The notes below the pieces were generated by a model. That model was given only the letters and a program-made list of their open reading frames with translations, did no database searches and was not told the origin of the DNA. The position numbers and the translations under genes are program-made. Below are positions 31,038-41,384 of a DNA stretch of 64,000 bases, piece after piece (within the stretch, counting starts at the first letter, position 1; each line of letters begins with the position of its first letter). The stretch lies in assembly GCA_000934385.1 (NCBI GenBank), contig KN880433.1, forward strand, positions 248,001-312,000. Direction: 5' to 3'. Source of the stretch: Cylindrobasidium torrendii FP15055 ss-10 (Eukaryota > Basidiomycota > Agaricomycetes > Agaricales > Physalacriaceae).

Positions 31038-32685
31038 CTATACCCATGTCCAGCTGTGACCGTCTGAACGTGTAGGCAAGCAGGATATCGACGGCTGCCC
31101 AGTCCCAGTCTGACCACCTAGCGCGCCGGCAGGGTCCCGCAGCCAATTCGCACGATTTGCTGAATCAACAGGAGAGGGAGGACATGGTCCACTAGGGAGT
31201 TGAGACGCAACCTCCACGGGTTCTTGTAATAAAGCGTTTGTGCGCGACGTATGGGACAAAACCCAGTCGACGCCCCGGCGAGGTTCCACAGAAACGTAGT
31301 ACTGTTGGACTCATGAATAAGAGCGACAATGAGGAGCAGAAGAAACTGCATACTTCGATGCCGGAGATCGGTAAGGAGCAACTTGGCTGCAAGAGTTCAT
31401 GGACGTAGAGTTCGCCGTCAAGTCGGACTGATTGCCCTTCGCGATGCTCCCGCTGCCATTTCACGTCCCCAACCCGAACATCCACCCGTGCAATCTCATC
31501 ATCCGTGGGCTTTTTCGAAGTGACACCAGGCTTCAGCAGGCGAACAACCCGCCGCAAATGGACATCGAACAAGGCGCCAGGATCTCTGTCCGTTGGTGAT
31601 TGCAGAACAACCTCTAGACAGATTGGGACTTGATACCCACGAGTGTAGCATAGTGGTTTGGGTAGACGGAGCTATGTGCGTGATGAATATTTGTTGATAG
31701 CGAGCATTGAGAAGGTACACTTACAGTTCCGTTTACTACCATCTCTTTGCCGGACAACTTTCCGAAATGGGCGAAGGAAACATTCTTCCAACCGTCTGGA
31801 TCTGCGAGATAGTCGGGAACAGGGAGCCCATTGTGATATGCAACTTGGCGAAGCATTGTGAAAGGTGCAGGTGTAACGAGAGGCGTGTACCTCGCTTGGG
31901 TGTGCAGACTTGAATGGTAATTAGCCTTTGAAACTAGGAAGTCGACTCATTGTGAACTCACCGGGAGACCGACTTGAAAAGTCCTGCCTTTTCAACCAGC
32001 CAGGTTATCTCGTATTTGACTTGCACCGCACAAATCTCCTCCTCGAACGAAGGGGGCAACCCGGGAGAGGTATTTATTGCCCCAGGGCTTGGGGACATTT
32101 TCGAAGGAAACGCGACCTCGAAGGGTATTTTGCAGTTCCCAGACGAGTTGGGGTGGATGGGGGCCAATGATTTGGACCAAAGGACTTCGTTTGTGCTGCA
32201 GAACGTGCTAGAACGAGGTGGTATCGCTGTACTGGAAATGTTTCTGTTTGGATTCTCAACCAGCCGGCCCCGTATCTGAGAGAGTACTAAGTGTCTGGTT
32301 CGACCGAAGACGGATGGGCGCGACTCACCTGCAGTGATATTGACCGTGTATTCTTGAAGGCATATGGAACCAGCGAAACAGAACCCTTGATTGTGCTTCC
32401 AGAGCAGAAATGTGGTACATCCGTTTCCTTGTGGGCATGGCTGCTGAATTCGACAGTGACCCAAGGTGGCTGGCCTTTATGCTGCCTCAACTCGAGATGA
32501 TGTGTTGTGCCCGGTTCGCCATCCAGTCTCGACGGTAGCGCCTGTCGAGAATCCGCCCGTGCTGAGTTGTGAGGTATGCCGAAGGAGGCGTAGGTTGGTG
32601 GTCGACCATCATTTATCGCGTAGAGCGGCAGTGCCGTTGCAATGGTGTTGACACTGGCCGTAGAGTAGCGGAACGAAGCAGACAT
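31038..32685 (-). CDS. Arrestin-like protein
   Basis: Five exons (32685-32329, 32275-31962, 31908-31725, 31671-31354, 31301-31038) encode 478 residues. The N-terminal arrestin fold is seen in IKGSVSLVP, SISLQIRGRL and the PFEVAFP, YEITWLVEKAGLF blocks. The C-terminal half (RQVAYHNGLPVPDYLADPDGW, LPKPLCYTRGYQVPICLEV, LDGELYVHELLQP) matches the arrangement I know from Agaricomycete arrestin-like proteins. Fungal arrestin-related proteins usually link ubiquitin ligases to membrane cargo; no PPxY motif is evident here, so the partner is unknown. The start at 32685 has a favourable CCCACCATG context; an ATG 33 nt upstream is an alternative. Confidence 0.82.
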
Positions 32686-33650
32686 GGTGGGAAGAAATTC
32701 GAGTGTAGACTGGCCCATCGCTGTCTCTTATATTCACCTCGGATTCAGGCCTGCTACCTTGTGGCATCCGTCGAGACAATAATCAGTCCAGACAATAAAA
32801 GGTGATCGCAGCGTTCGTTCTGTCTTCCAGTGCTTCGGCATTGGAAAGACCGAGACCTAAGTTTCAGCGCTGGCAGCACACGAGGAACGGAGTGGAATGT
32901 CGGTGAAGACTCAGTTGAAGACCCAGCTGAAGACTTGGAAGACTGGAAATCTGTGAAACGTTTGCGCCGGTCGTGGAGGAACAAAAGACAGCTGCAACCT
33001 GACCTCGATCTCCAGCCTGTAAACACCCTAGTCGTAAACGCTCACGCAATGGCACACACCGTAGACACGACAGAACACAGTATCATTCAAAGTACACAAT
33101 AACAAGTAAATCCTATGGAATATCTGTCCGCCCGGTTTAGTACTCGAACAGCCACTGTGTCCTGGCAGTTCAAGCGTGGACCAAGCCCTGTTCATTCTTC
33201 CACGCAACAAGTATAGAAACGAAAGCACTGGTGAGCTGTGTTTCTAGGCATTAGCGCGTGGGTTCACACGATGGGAAAGTAGCCTCGGGTTTGCACAATA
33301 AGGCGAAGGTAAGAGAGTAACGAGTTCGGTACGAAGGACGCCAGCGTTTGCTTGTAAAAGAATGTAAAAGGAAAAGTGGATGGAATTTGAGGATGATGAA
33401 CGCAAGAAGCCAACATCGTCCCGCAAAAAATTGACCTAAAAAGGACGATCGACTTCAGGGTGAGCTTTTCCCGCCATCACTCCCGCCACTGCTGGCACTG
33501 TTGCTGCAAAGTGATTTCATTCATCGTATACGATATACACAGCGTAAAAGGAAAACCAAACAAGAGGTGTAATAAGCGTTCGTTCAACATCGCGACAGTA
33601 CAATACATAAAACGACAACGGCCTAGCGCCTAATTCTAGCGGACAGCACC
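32686..33650. other. Intergenic, 965 bp
   Basis: It holds the promoter of the arrestin-like gene and the 3' flank of the nucleoporin gene. A short frame at 32830-33102 is not convincing; it overlaps an imperfect GAAGAC-type repeat (about 32908-32945). Confidence 0.5.
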
Positions 33651-36600
33651 TCAAGACGTCTTCCCAAAGTTGAACTTCACACCCGTGGATGAAGAAGAAG
33701 AGGGTGCAGGATTCCCAGCCCCAAATGTAAACGTGCCTCCACCCGCCGCAGGTCCTTTCCCGAACAACCCTGCCCCCTCGGCAGGCTTCGTAGTGCTCCC
33801 AAAGTTGAAGGTAGTCGTAGGTGTGGACCCACCCCCAAACGCCGGCGCCGATCCGGCCTCCTTTGGCTTATCGTTCGACCCAAACACAGATCCAGCGGTA
33901 CCAGAGCCACCCCCAAAGAGGGTCGCCCCAGCCGGCTTTGCACCAGCTCCAAACAAACTGGTCCCAGACGCAGCTGGCGCAGGTTGCGACCCAAACGCTG
34001 ACTTGGCTGCATCCCCACCACCAAACACAGATTTGGGCGCATCCCCGTCCTTTTTCGCGGCACCAAAGATTCCAAACCCGCTTGAGGGTGGAGCCGACGC
34101 AGCAGGTGTGGTCGCGCTGGCTGCAGGAGCACCGAACGCGCTAGCCGCAGGAGCACCAAACGCACTCGCTGCAGGCGCGCCAAACGCACTTGTACTAGCA
34201 CTAGGCGCCGCCCCAAACGCACTCGCCACAGGAGCAGCAGGAGCAGGCTCATCCTTCTTTGCCGCCGCCGCCGCCCCGAAATTGAACAACCCAGTGGAAG
34301 CAGGCGTAGACACAGACTTCGCGGGGGCACCGAACGGATTCGCAGCAGGCTCGGGCGGCTTTGATCCAAACAGACTCGATGTAGGCGCAGCCGGCTTTGA
34401 CCCAAACAACGACCCAGACCCAGACCCAGACGCCGGGGCGCTTCCGTTGTTACTGCTCTCAGCAGTCTTTCCCCCAAATACATTCCCGCCGAACGCAGAC
34501 TTGCTAGCCTCTGCAGGCTTCGCTGGTGCACCAAATGAAAAGGTAGGCGTCGTCGTTGTCGTTGCTGTGGTTGCCGTCGCCGCGGCAGGCTTAAAAGAAA
34601 ACGTAGGTGCCGTCGTCGCAGCAGGTTCAGCAGGTTTACCAAACGCACTTGGAGCTGCAGGAGCTCCGAAAGCACTTGCTACGGGGGCGGCGGGCGTAGA
34701 AGCAGCCGGCGGGGCACCAAACGCACTGGTGGCAGGCGCCGCGGGAGTCGAAGCGGGGGAAGGTATACTCGTCGTTGCCGGCGCAGCAGGTTTTCCGAAT
34801 AACGATGTCGGCGCCCCAGAGGATCCTGCTGGCTTCCCAAACAACGACGTTGTACCTCCTGCAGCTTTAGGCGCGTCGAAGCTGAATCCTGACTTGGCCG
34901 CGTTCGATGGCGCCGGTTGCTCGGGAGCGAGCCTGGATAAAAGAGGATTCGAGGCAGGGGCGGGGGCGGGGGCGGCGCTCGCAGCTGCGGGAGCTCCAAA
35001 GTTGAATAAACTCTTCTGTGCAGGGGCTGGCGTCGGTGTTGGCGCCGGGGGCGCGCCAAACGTTGACGGCATCCCCAGGCCTACAGGTTTTGCTTTATCC
35101 GCACCGGCAGGAGCACTGCCGCCTGGATTACTGATGGATGGTGTGGCATCCGAGAAAAGAGATGTTGACGGCTTGTCGTTGGAAGTAATAGTGAGCGTCT
35201 TTGGGGCTTCAGGTGCCTTGGATGTGTCCGAAGGAGCAGCAGGTTTGGCAAAGAGGTTGGACGTTGGTGCAGCTGGTTTTTCGGCTTCATTGGACGCTCC
35301 CAATGGCGGCGCTGTTGCCAGGGGACTCGACTTAACTGGAGATGCAAACAATGAGGTCGCAGCTGGTTTTCCGATTGCTTTTGGGAACAGTGAGCCTCCA
35401 CTGGGTGCAGCAGGAGCAGATGCAGGAGCAGCAGAAACAGATGCAGGAGCAGCAGGAGCAGATGTCGTGGCAGGAGGAGCAGGCGTCGAGGCGGCAGGAA
35501 GAGCTAGCGTATTGTTCTGTGCATTTCCTCTGATTTTATTCAAAGCCTTCGCTTCAAGATCTTGCTTCTCCCATTTAGAGTAGGACTTAGGACGAGGGCT
35601 GCCAATGCCGATTGAATTTGTGCTATCCGAAAGACCAGGCGAGCCAGAGGGAGAGGGGATGTTGTTCGTTATCCGCCGCGAGAATGAGGTTGGTTGGATA
35701 CCCACGGACGCAACAGATCGCCGAAGATTGAGATTTGGCGTGTGTAATCCTACAGGTGTCTGCGCACGCACAGGGGACGGCTGAGGAGACGCAGTTGTTT
35801 CCCAAAGTAGCCGTTTGCCTGTCACATCCATAGGTGATTCCTGGGAACACATGAGTTCATGGAACCGCATTACGCATCCAAATTTACGTACGGGGATGGA
35901 AATGGTCGGGGTTTGGCGCGGAGGAGTTTCCTGGTGAGGCAGCCGGCGTTCTTCACGAGCTTGCCTGTATTCGTCATCCGAGAGCCAGCATTCAACATAA
36001 ATGTCGATATTGGTCTCTTTGTCTGGGTGTATGGAATCCGCTGGCTATTGCGACATGAGCGATGAGAAACAAGCATGAGACGAAAGCGCACCATGGGATA
36101 TTTCTGACTTCGCTTGACGAGCGCCTTCCTCAACCGTTGTGCATTGGGGCCAATCTTGAAATGTATACCGTTGCTTTCCCACTCATCGCCAATCTCCCTG
36201 TGATGTGCGCGGCTGCTGAAAGAGCCGTCCATGGAGCCATCGATAATGCTATCCTCCGCCTTCTTGCCCCGCTTTTTACGCAACGCTTGAGGGGATTGTT
36301 CGTCGGCCTCCTCTGCCATTTCGTCGTCCAAATCCCGGTCGCGCTTCATGCCACGAGACTGGATGGCGGGATCCGAACGGCGCTTGTTGGTTTTTCGCGG
36401 TCTAACATGTGCAGAGTCATTAAGCTCATCGGCATCGAAATTTGGAGCGCGCTTTTGGCCGCGAGACGGAGTGACATGTTCGGCGTGAGTTGGCTCAATT
36501 TCCATTTCATCCTCTTCCGAGAGTGTAGACTCGTAGTGCCGAGGCGGATGTCTTTCGCGGGCCTTCTTGCTGGTACGAATATCCACACCGTCATCTCCCG

Positions 36601-37469
36601 CGCCACGCTTCGACCCTCGGGTGCTGGAATAGGGATCTTGGGACCACAGTGGTTGTTCGTCGCCGTCAATTAGCTCCTCGCCTTCAATACGCGTCTTTTT
36701 CAAGTCGTCAAAGTCATCCTCATAGTCGTCCAATTGACGCTTGGTCGCCGGAGTCATGGCACTGACATGCCTGTTCTTGCGAGGACTGATATGAGATGGA
36801 CCCGGAGCCGGAGACGCGCTAGTATTGAGCCCGTCTGCAAACGTAACTCTATTGGGACTAGGCCTGTAGTGTGTAAGTGAAGTCGGCTAGCCGAAGACAT
36901 GAGGGATGCATACACTGGGGCCAGCGAACCAAGGGAAAGGTGTGTTGTGGTGGCAAGAGAGCCAGTGGAGTAATGACCGGGGAGGTTAGAGCGTTGCAAT
37001 GGAGGGGCTAATCCAGCTGGGCAAGGGTCAGATGAGAGCAAGCACATCCAAAACTAGCACTCACTTGGGCGATGCCGAATCCTAGACTCTTCAACAGGTG
37101 GACGGGGCTCGCGTGCTTTCTCGTTCTCTTTTTCTTGCTGGGCGCGCATGGCAGCTGCGTATGCCACATTGAACGGTCGATGGTCAGAATCCGGAATACC
37201 ATGGCGGCGCCGCATCGCGCTATATAATTAAGGTACTGAGCCACCCAGTATAAGGGCAAAATAGCCACGCACAGTGTCTCCTTTAGCTTTTGATTCGTCT
37301 GCCAAGTGTTCCACAGATGCACACCAGCCACATAGACCATGGCCAGAGCAAAGAGAAACAAAAATCCTTTCTTGATGTAGTCCGTAAGTCCTGGCTGTGA
37401 CGAGGCAGGCGCGCCATGCCGCCCGGGCAGCGAGCTCTTCCCGAGAATGTCGGAGTAGTCGTCCTCCAT
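33651..37469 (-). CDS. FG-repeat nucleoporin with N-terminal membrane helix (POM121-like layout)
   Basis: Six exons (37469-37273, 37219-37065, 37016-36914, 36863-36092, 36044-35892, 35840-33651) join in phase to 1189 residues. Residues ~30-55 hold a single membrane helix (FLFLFALAMVYVAGVHLW), followed by a conserved-looking RRRHGIPDSDHRPFNVAYAA block. Next come a disordered basic/acidic region, a helical segment (IHFKIGPNAQRLRKALVKR; ECWLSDDEYRQAREERR) and a C-terminal ~600 residues of FG repeats (SAFGAP, SLFGKP, FSFGAP), ending FNFGKTS. FG repeats form the permeability barrier of the nuclear pore. A membrane anchor plus FG domain is the vertebrate POM121 plan; relation by descent is not shown. 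A shorter gene starting at ATG 36757 is possible but would leave coding-like upstream exons unexplained. Confidence 0.8.
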
Positions 37470-37765
37470 GTCTAAATGGGCGCACCGCGCACGCCTGTCC
37501 TGATGAGGGAAGAAGGGGCCGAGGTGTGTATTCGTATTTGGTTCAATGATCACCGTCATCAATCGCACAGCAAACGTGACTTTAACTCGAACTATCAAAA
37601 CCGCAATTGAGCGTGATCTAATAACATGGTACAATTTTCCCCTCAAAGCCATATTCACGCAGTCTTCATAGTCCGAAACACAACATTAATTATACGATTG
37701 TAGATACATGTAAGCCCAGTCAATACTAACGATACACCCGAGTCTTTGAAGCCCTAATAAACAAT

Positions 37766-38939
37766 CTAAGACAATATCTGATCAAAAATTCCAACACCAG
37801 TCAGGTTTCCAGAACCGTTCACACTGCCAGAGAGGCTCCCAGACCACCTAGTGTATGATGAACCTCCCGCGCCACCAATGACAGTCTCCGTCTTAGCATC
37901 AATGCTGAATACACCAGCGGCGCCGAGGTCAATGTCGACATGGAACGCCTCTGGTTCTTCACCGGTGGGTGGCCAGGCCACGCCTGTCCCACGGACTTTC
38001 ACAGTCGTAGTCTCGCAGCTTTGGCCGACGATCTGGCCGTTCAGCGCAACGTAGGCACTGGCATGTTCATTTCCCTGTGTGTCGATTGCGTCGAACCAGA
38101 CGACCGTGTAGTCTCCCAGAGAGCCGCGCCCCCAGAGCCAGACGTCGACGTTGGCATCGAAAGGCTCATCGCTCCAGTTCTACAAATGACAGTGAGCAAG
38201 ATGTTGAGCGAGAAAAGAGCAGAAGGGACATACCTTGTCGTGGTATCCTGAACCAGTGAATGAGAAAGCCTTGCCATTGATGGACAAGTCGATAGTCGCG
38301 CGCGCATCGGGGACAGCGTTTGCCCAGCCCACGCCCGGCAGCACCTCCATAGACTGTCCAACAGACGCAGGGCTGCATGGATAATGTGCTGGTGCAGTCT
38401 GTTGACCGTGAGAAACTACATACACGAGTGGATGGAGAGATACTGACTGCGGAGAGCGAGATGGTACCAGAGATTCCATTGTCAGCCGCGTCAAGCGTAA
38501 TGCTGTAGGTCGACATGTCTGCGTTTCCTTCGAAACTCGCGCCAGAGCCCGTCCAAGCACCGCTTGCGCCGTCGCCGACAGTGACCACGGATGCCGAGTC
38601 CGCCTGGAGTAGCCATACATTCGAATCCGTGCCCTCCATCGTCCAAACATAGACGGGAGTCACATTTGGAATAGCGACGAGGAATGGAAAGGCGGAACTC
38701 GTTGAAGTGAAGAACGTGACCACGACGGATGATTGGCCATCGTCGGACACGGCGTCAAAGTACCACCAGTCGAACGATGACGAGGTAACTGCAGAAATCT
38801 TGGGGCCATCGAAGCTGTCGGCGAGAGATGTCCAAAGCGCTGTGCTGTCTCCAGATGATACGGTGCCAGGGATGTTGACCGATGAGGACGCCGCGAGAGC
38901 AGCCCCGACAAGCAGAAATGCCGAAATGAATGAGGACAT
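37766..38939 (-). CDS. Secreted AttH/CrtC-like (lipocalin-type) protein
   Basis: Three exons (38939-38448, 38398-38234, 38179-37766) encode 356 residues. A clear signal peptide opens it (FISAFLLVGAALAAS). The family marker SFDWWYFDAVSDDG and a later VDVWLWGRGSLGDYTVVWFDA resemble the hydroxyneurosporene synthase/AttH superfamily, which in fungi includes Diels-Alderases such as Fsa2 and CghA. The substrate cannot be read from sequence. No biosynthetic genes (PKS, NRPS, terpene synthase) are nearby, so a cluster role is not supported. An AttH-type hydratase or isomerase, or a non-enzymatic lipid binder, are equal alternatives. Confidence 0.72.
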
Positions 38940-39730
38940 GACTGGGGCACTGGAACAACCGTAGAGAAATGAGAGGAGATGGTAGTGGTGGTGAAGAAGA
39001 TGGCGGCAATCCCTTTCACTCTTATACGACCTTTCATGAGAAAAGAACAAAGGCAGGTACCAGGTCGTTTGTATCGCTCTGGTCCGTCCTTCCGCATGGC
39101 CAGGAAGGCGTGGCTAATCTGCTCAGGCAACCATCAAACGGGGACTCGCTGAAATTGCGGATGCATCGCACTGATAAGTCCGTGAGGTACAGGCCATTCG
39201 CCATTTTGGGAACAATGGACGGTAAGGTTTGGTGGTTTGCCCTGGCTGTACCTGTTGACCAACCATCCCCAGGGCATCTCGTGGATGCCCTCTACTCATT
39301 CGCAGGCCTGGCTCGTCGTCAGCAATTGATATTCAATTATGGACCCAATTGCTAAGTATGTATGATCAAGTCGGCGGTTGCTGAAGTCCATTTCCGAGTA
39401 CTACGTGTAAGTGCTGGACCAAAATTAAACTAGTAAAGCTACAACTCCCATGCATCAAAGCTACAGGAAGAAGAGATATCAAGCAGAGAGTCCCAAGTCT
39501 TTTCAAGCCATCCGCCAGCTGCGGCATCTGCCCTCATTGACTGTCATAATGAACATAAATATTGCATGTTAAGAACGTTGTGCTAGGAACGATGCAACCA
39601 AACAAGAAGATGATAAAGTATGAACCCGAAAAAGGTGGTAGACGGAGACCAACAGAATCAACAACCCCCATGGGTATTATTTCTTGAAGATGGAATCGAA
39701 AGCCCGCAAATCAGGGCTCGTTCACGGCTT
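38940..39730. other. Intergenic, 791 bp
   Basis: Promoter side of the secreted AttH-like gene and 3' flank of the F-box-like gene. No coding or repeat signal recognised. Confidence 0.45.
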
Positions 39731-40754
39731 TCAGCTGCTGGTCACATCCAAGTACGATTCCCTAACAGGATTGTCATGCACTACATGCCCGTTCTTTCTT
39801 GCGGCCAAGCAGACCCTGGCTGCACGGTCCCATACATTCTCCATATACGGCGTGGGATAGTCTGCTCGCATCAGGCACTGCATCTGCCTCCAAGGTAGAA
39901 CGTGATCCTGCGTCTTCTTGCCTATTAGGTAGCTGGGAAGCACCATCAGCAGCGCAACGTTGGGAATGTCCGTCGCCCGCTCAAGTTCGTCGAATGCGAG
40001 GAGTCGGCCGGTTAGGATTCGGCACACAAACACAACGAGATGGAGTTCCTGGGCGAGAAAGGGTAGAATTGTTGGCAGCTTGTGCTCAAACTGCTCAAAT
40101 GCAATGAAATCGTGGATGTCCTGGTGCAGCATAAGGTGGGTGAGGTATGGGCAGCAGGAGAGTATGATGGGCCAGATGGGGGAATGGTCCCAGTCATCGG
40201 AGAACCCAAGGCAGAGATGAGTGATTTGGTTTGGGATAACATGGGTATGGAACACCTCGCGCGGTGTTTGTACGAGGTAGAGCTGCTTGATGGCGGTAAG
40301 TCTGTGGAGGAGCACCTCGGGCACTTTGGACTCTGTGGACAGCCAAGTGGAAGTATACAGTGACACGCTTGACACCGCAGAGCACGCGTCCAGGATTGTG
40401 GCAATACTGGAATGACTAGGAGGGAGTCCAAAGTCTCCTTGGACGAAGATAATGGCGTGAATGCAGTGGTCGAAGAAGATCGGATCGCGTTGCTTCCGTG
40501 CGTGTACGGTGTCCAGGAATTTCCGCGCCGTGTCCTCTGTACGGAGGACGACGGTGCGATAGAGAATTGGTTCCACCCTGCAGAGTTGTCTGAGCAGCGG
40601 AACGGAATGAGTAGTTGCGAGCGCACCATTTCTTGAGATTCCGAGAGACCAAGAGCAAAGTGGGCGCATTCTCTCTGACTAGCTCTGCGCTCATTTCCAG
40701 AATGGAACCTACAAGCTCCGGAGGCAAATTAGGTAGTGGCAAGGCTTGCTTCAT
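39731..40754 (-). CDS. F-box-like protein
   Basis: Two exons (40754-40627, 40577-39731) encode 324 residues. The N-terminus LPNLPPELVGSILEMSAEL followed by LLLVSRNLKKWVEPILYRTVV is the usual basidiomycete F-box-like opening. The rest is a series of Leu-rich helical/strand blocks (VSLYTSTWLS, LTAIKQLYLVQT, ITHLCLGFSDDW, CPYLTHLMLHQD) that may form a degenerate LRR domain. Such proteins usually select substrates for SCF ubiquitin ligases; the substrate is unknown. The start at 40754 was chosen for its CCCACCATG context. Confidence 0.75.
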
Positions 40755-41384
40755 GGTGGGGATGGTATGAAGAACTGCAGCGCACACTTCTCATTTTGAA
40801 GTGCGGCAGTGTGGCATGAACACGGGCGCTCACGAGTGACGAAGTTCAAAAAGAACTCCACCGCTGTCAGGTCCTTCCAGGCTGGGAGCCAATGCCGTTG
40901 ATGACGGCCATCAATATCATCATTTTAGACCTCCGCTCCGAGGCTCCGAGGCTCCCAACTTCCAAGAGCGGCCAGTGGCACACAACGCCGATGGCTCTGA
41001 TTCAAGATTCCTCCTCAGGACGCTGTGAGCATAAATGAGTTCAACAATAGCCAGGGAGACTACAATGGCACGCAATATCACAACAGGGAGAAAACGACGT
41101 CTGCAGCGCAAGCAATCGACACCGTTTACTGACATCACTGCGATTCTGGGACAACGCCAGGTGGGATCGCACCGCAAAAAGCGTAATCTAAAAGGCCCAT
41201 GCCTATTCGATATTTAATGCTCGGCATTCTATACACAATCTATTCCTTACAAATTCATATCTACATACGCTACTTGTACATACATATCACATTACACGGG
41301 CGTAAGCATCGTCCCTTTTTGTTTTATGGTACAGTACTTTTATACAACAGCAGCGACGGGTTGTGTGTCCATACTCACATCTAC
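40755..41384. other. Intergenic, 630 bp
   Basis: Promoter of the F-box-like gene plus the 3' UTR of the URA2-type gene. A short direct repeat of CTCCGAGG lies at about 40935-40952. A 60-codon frame at 41035-41217 is not supported as a gene. Confidence 0.45.

Noticed and set aside
32830..33102. 90-codon plus-strand frame with repeated GAAGAC units
   Set aside because: No protein-like domain, lies in promoter/3' flank, and the repeat explains the open frame.
33670..35583. 637-codon plus-strand frame across the nucleoporin
   Set aside because: It is antisense to the FG repeats and made of Ala/Pro/Asn/Gly codon echoes of the repeats (mostly GCN and CCA codons); no independent domain or start context.
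41035..41217. 60-codon frame upstream of the F-box-like gene
   Set aside because: Basic, low-information sequence between genes without splice or family support.
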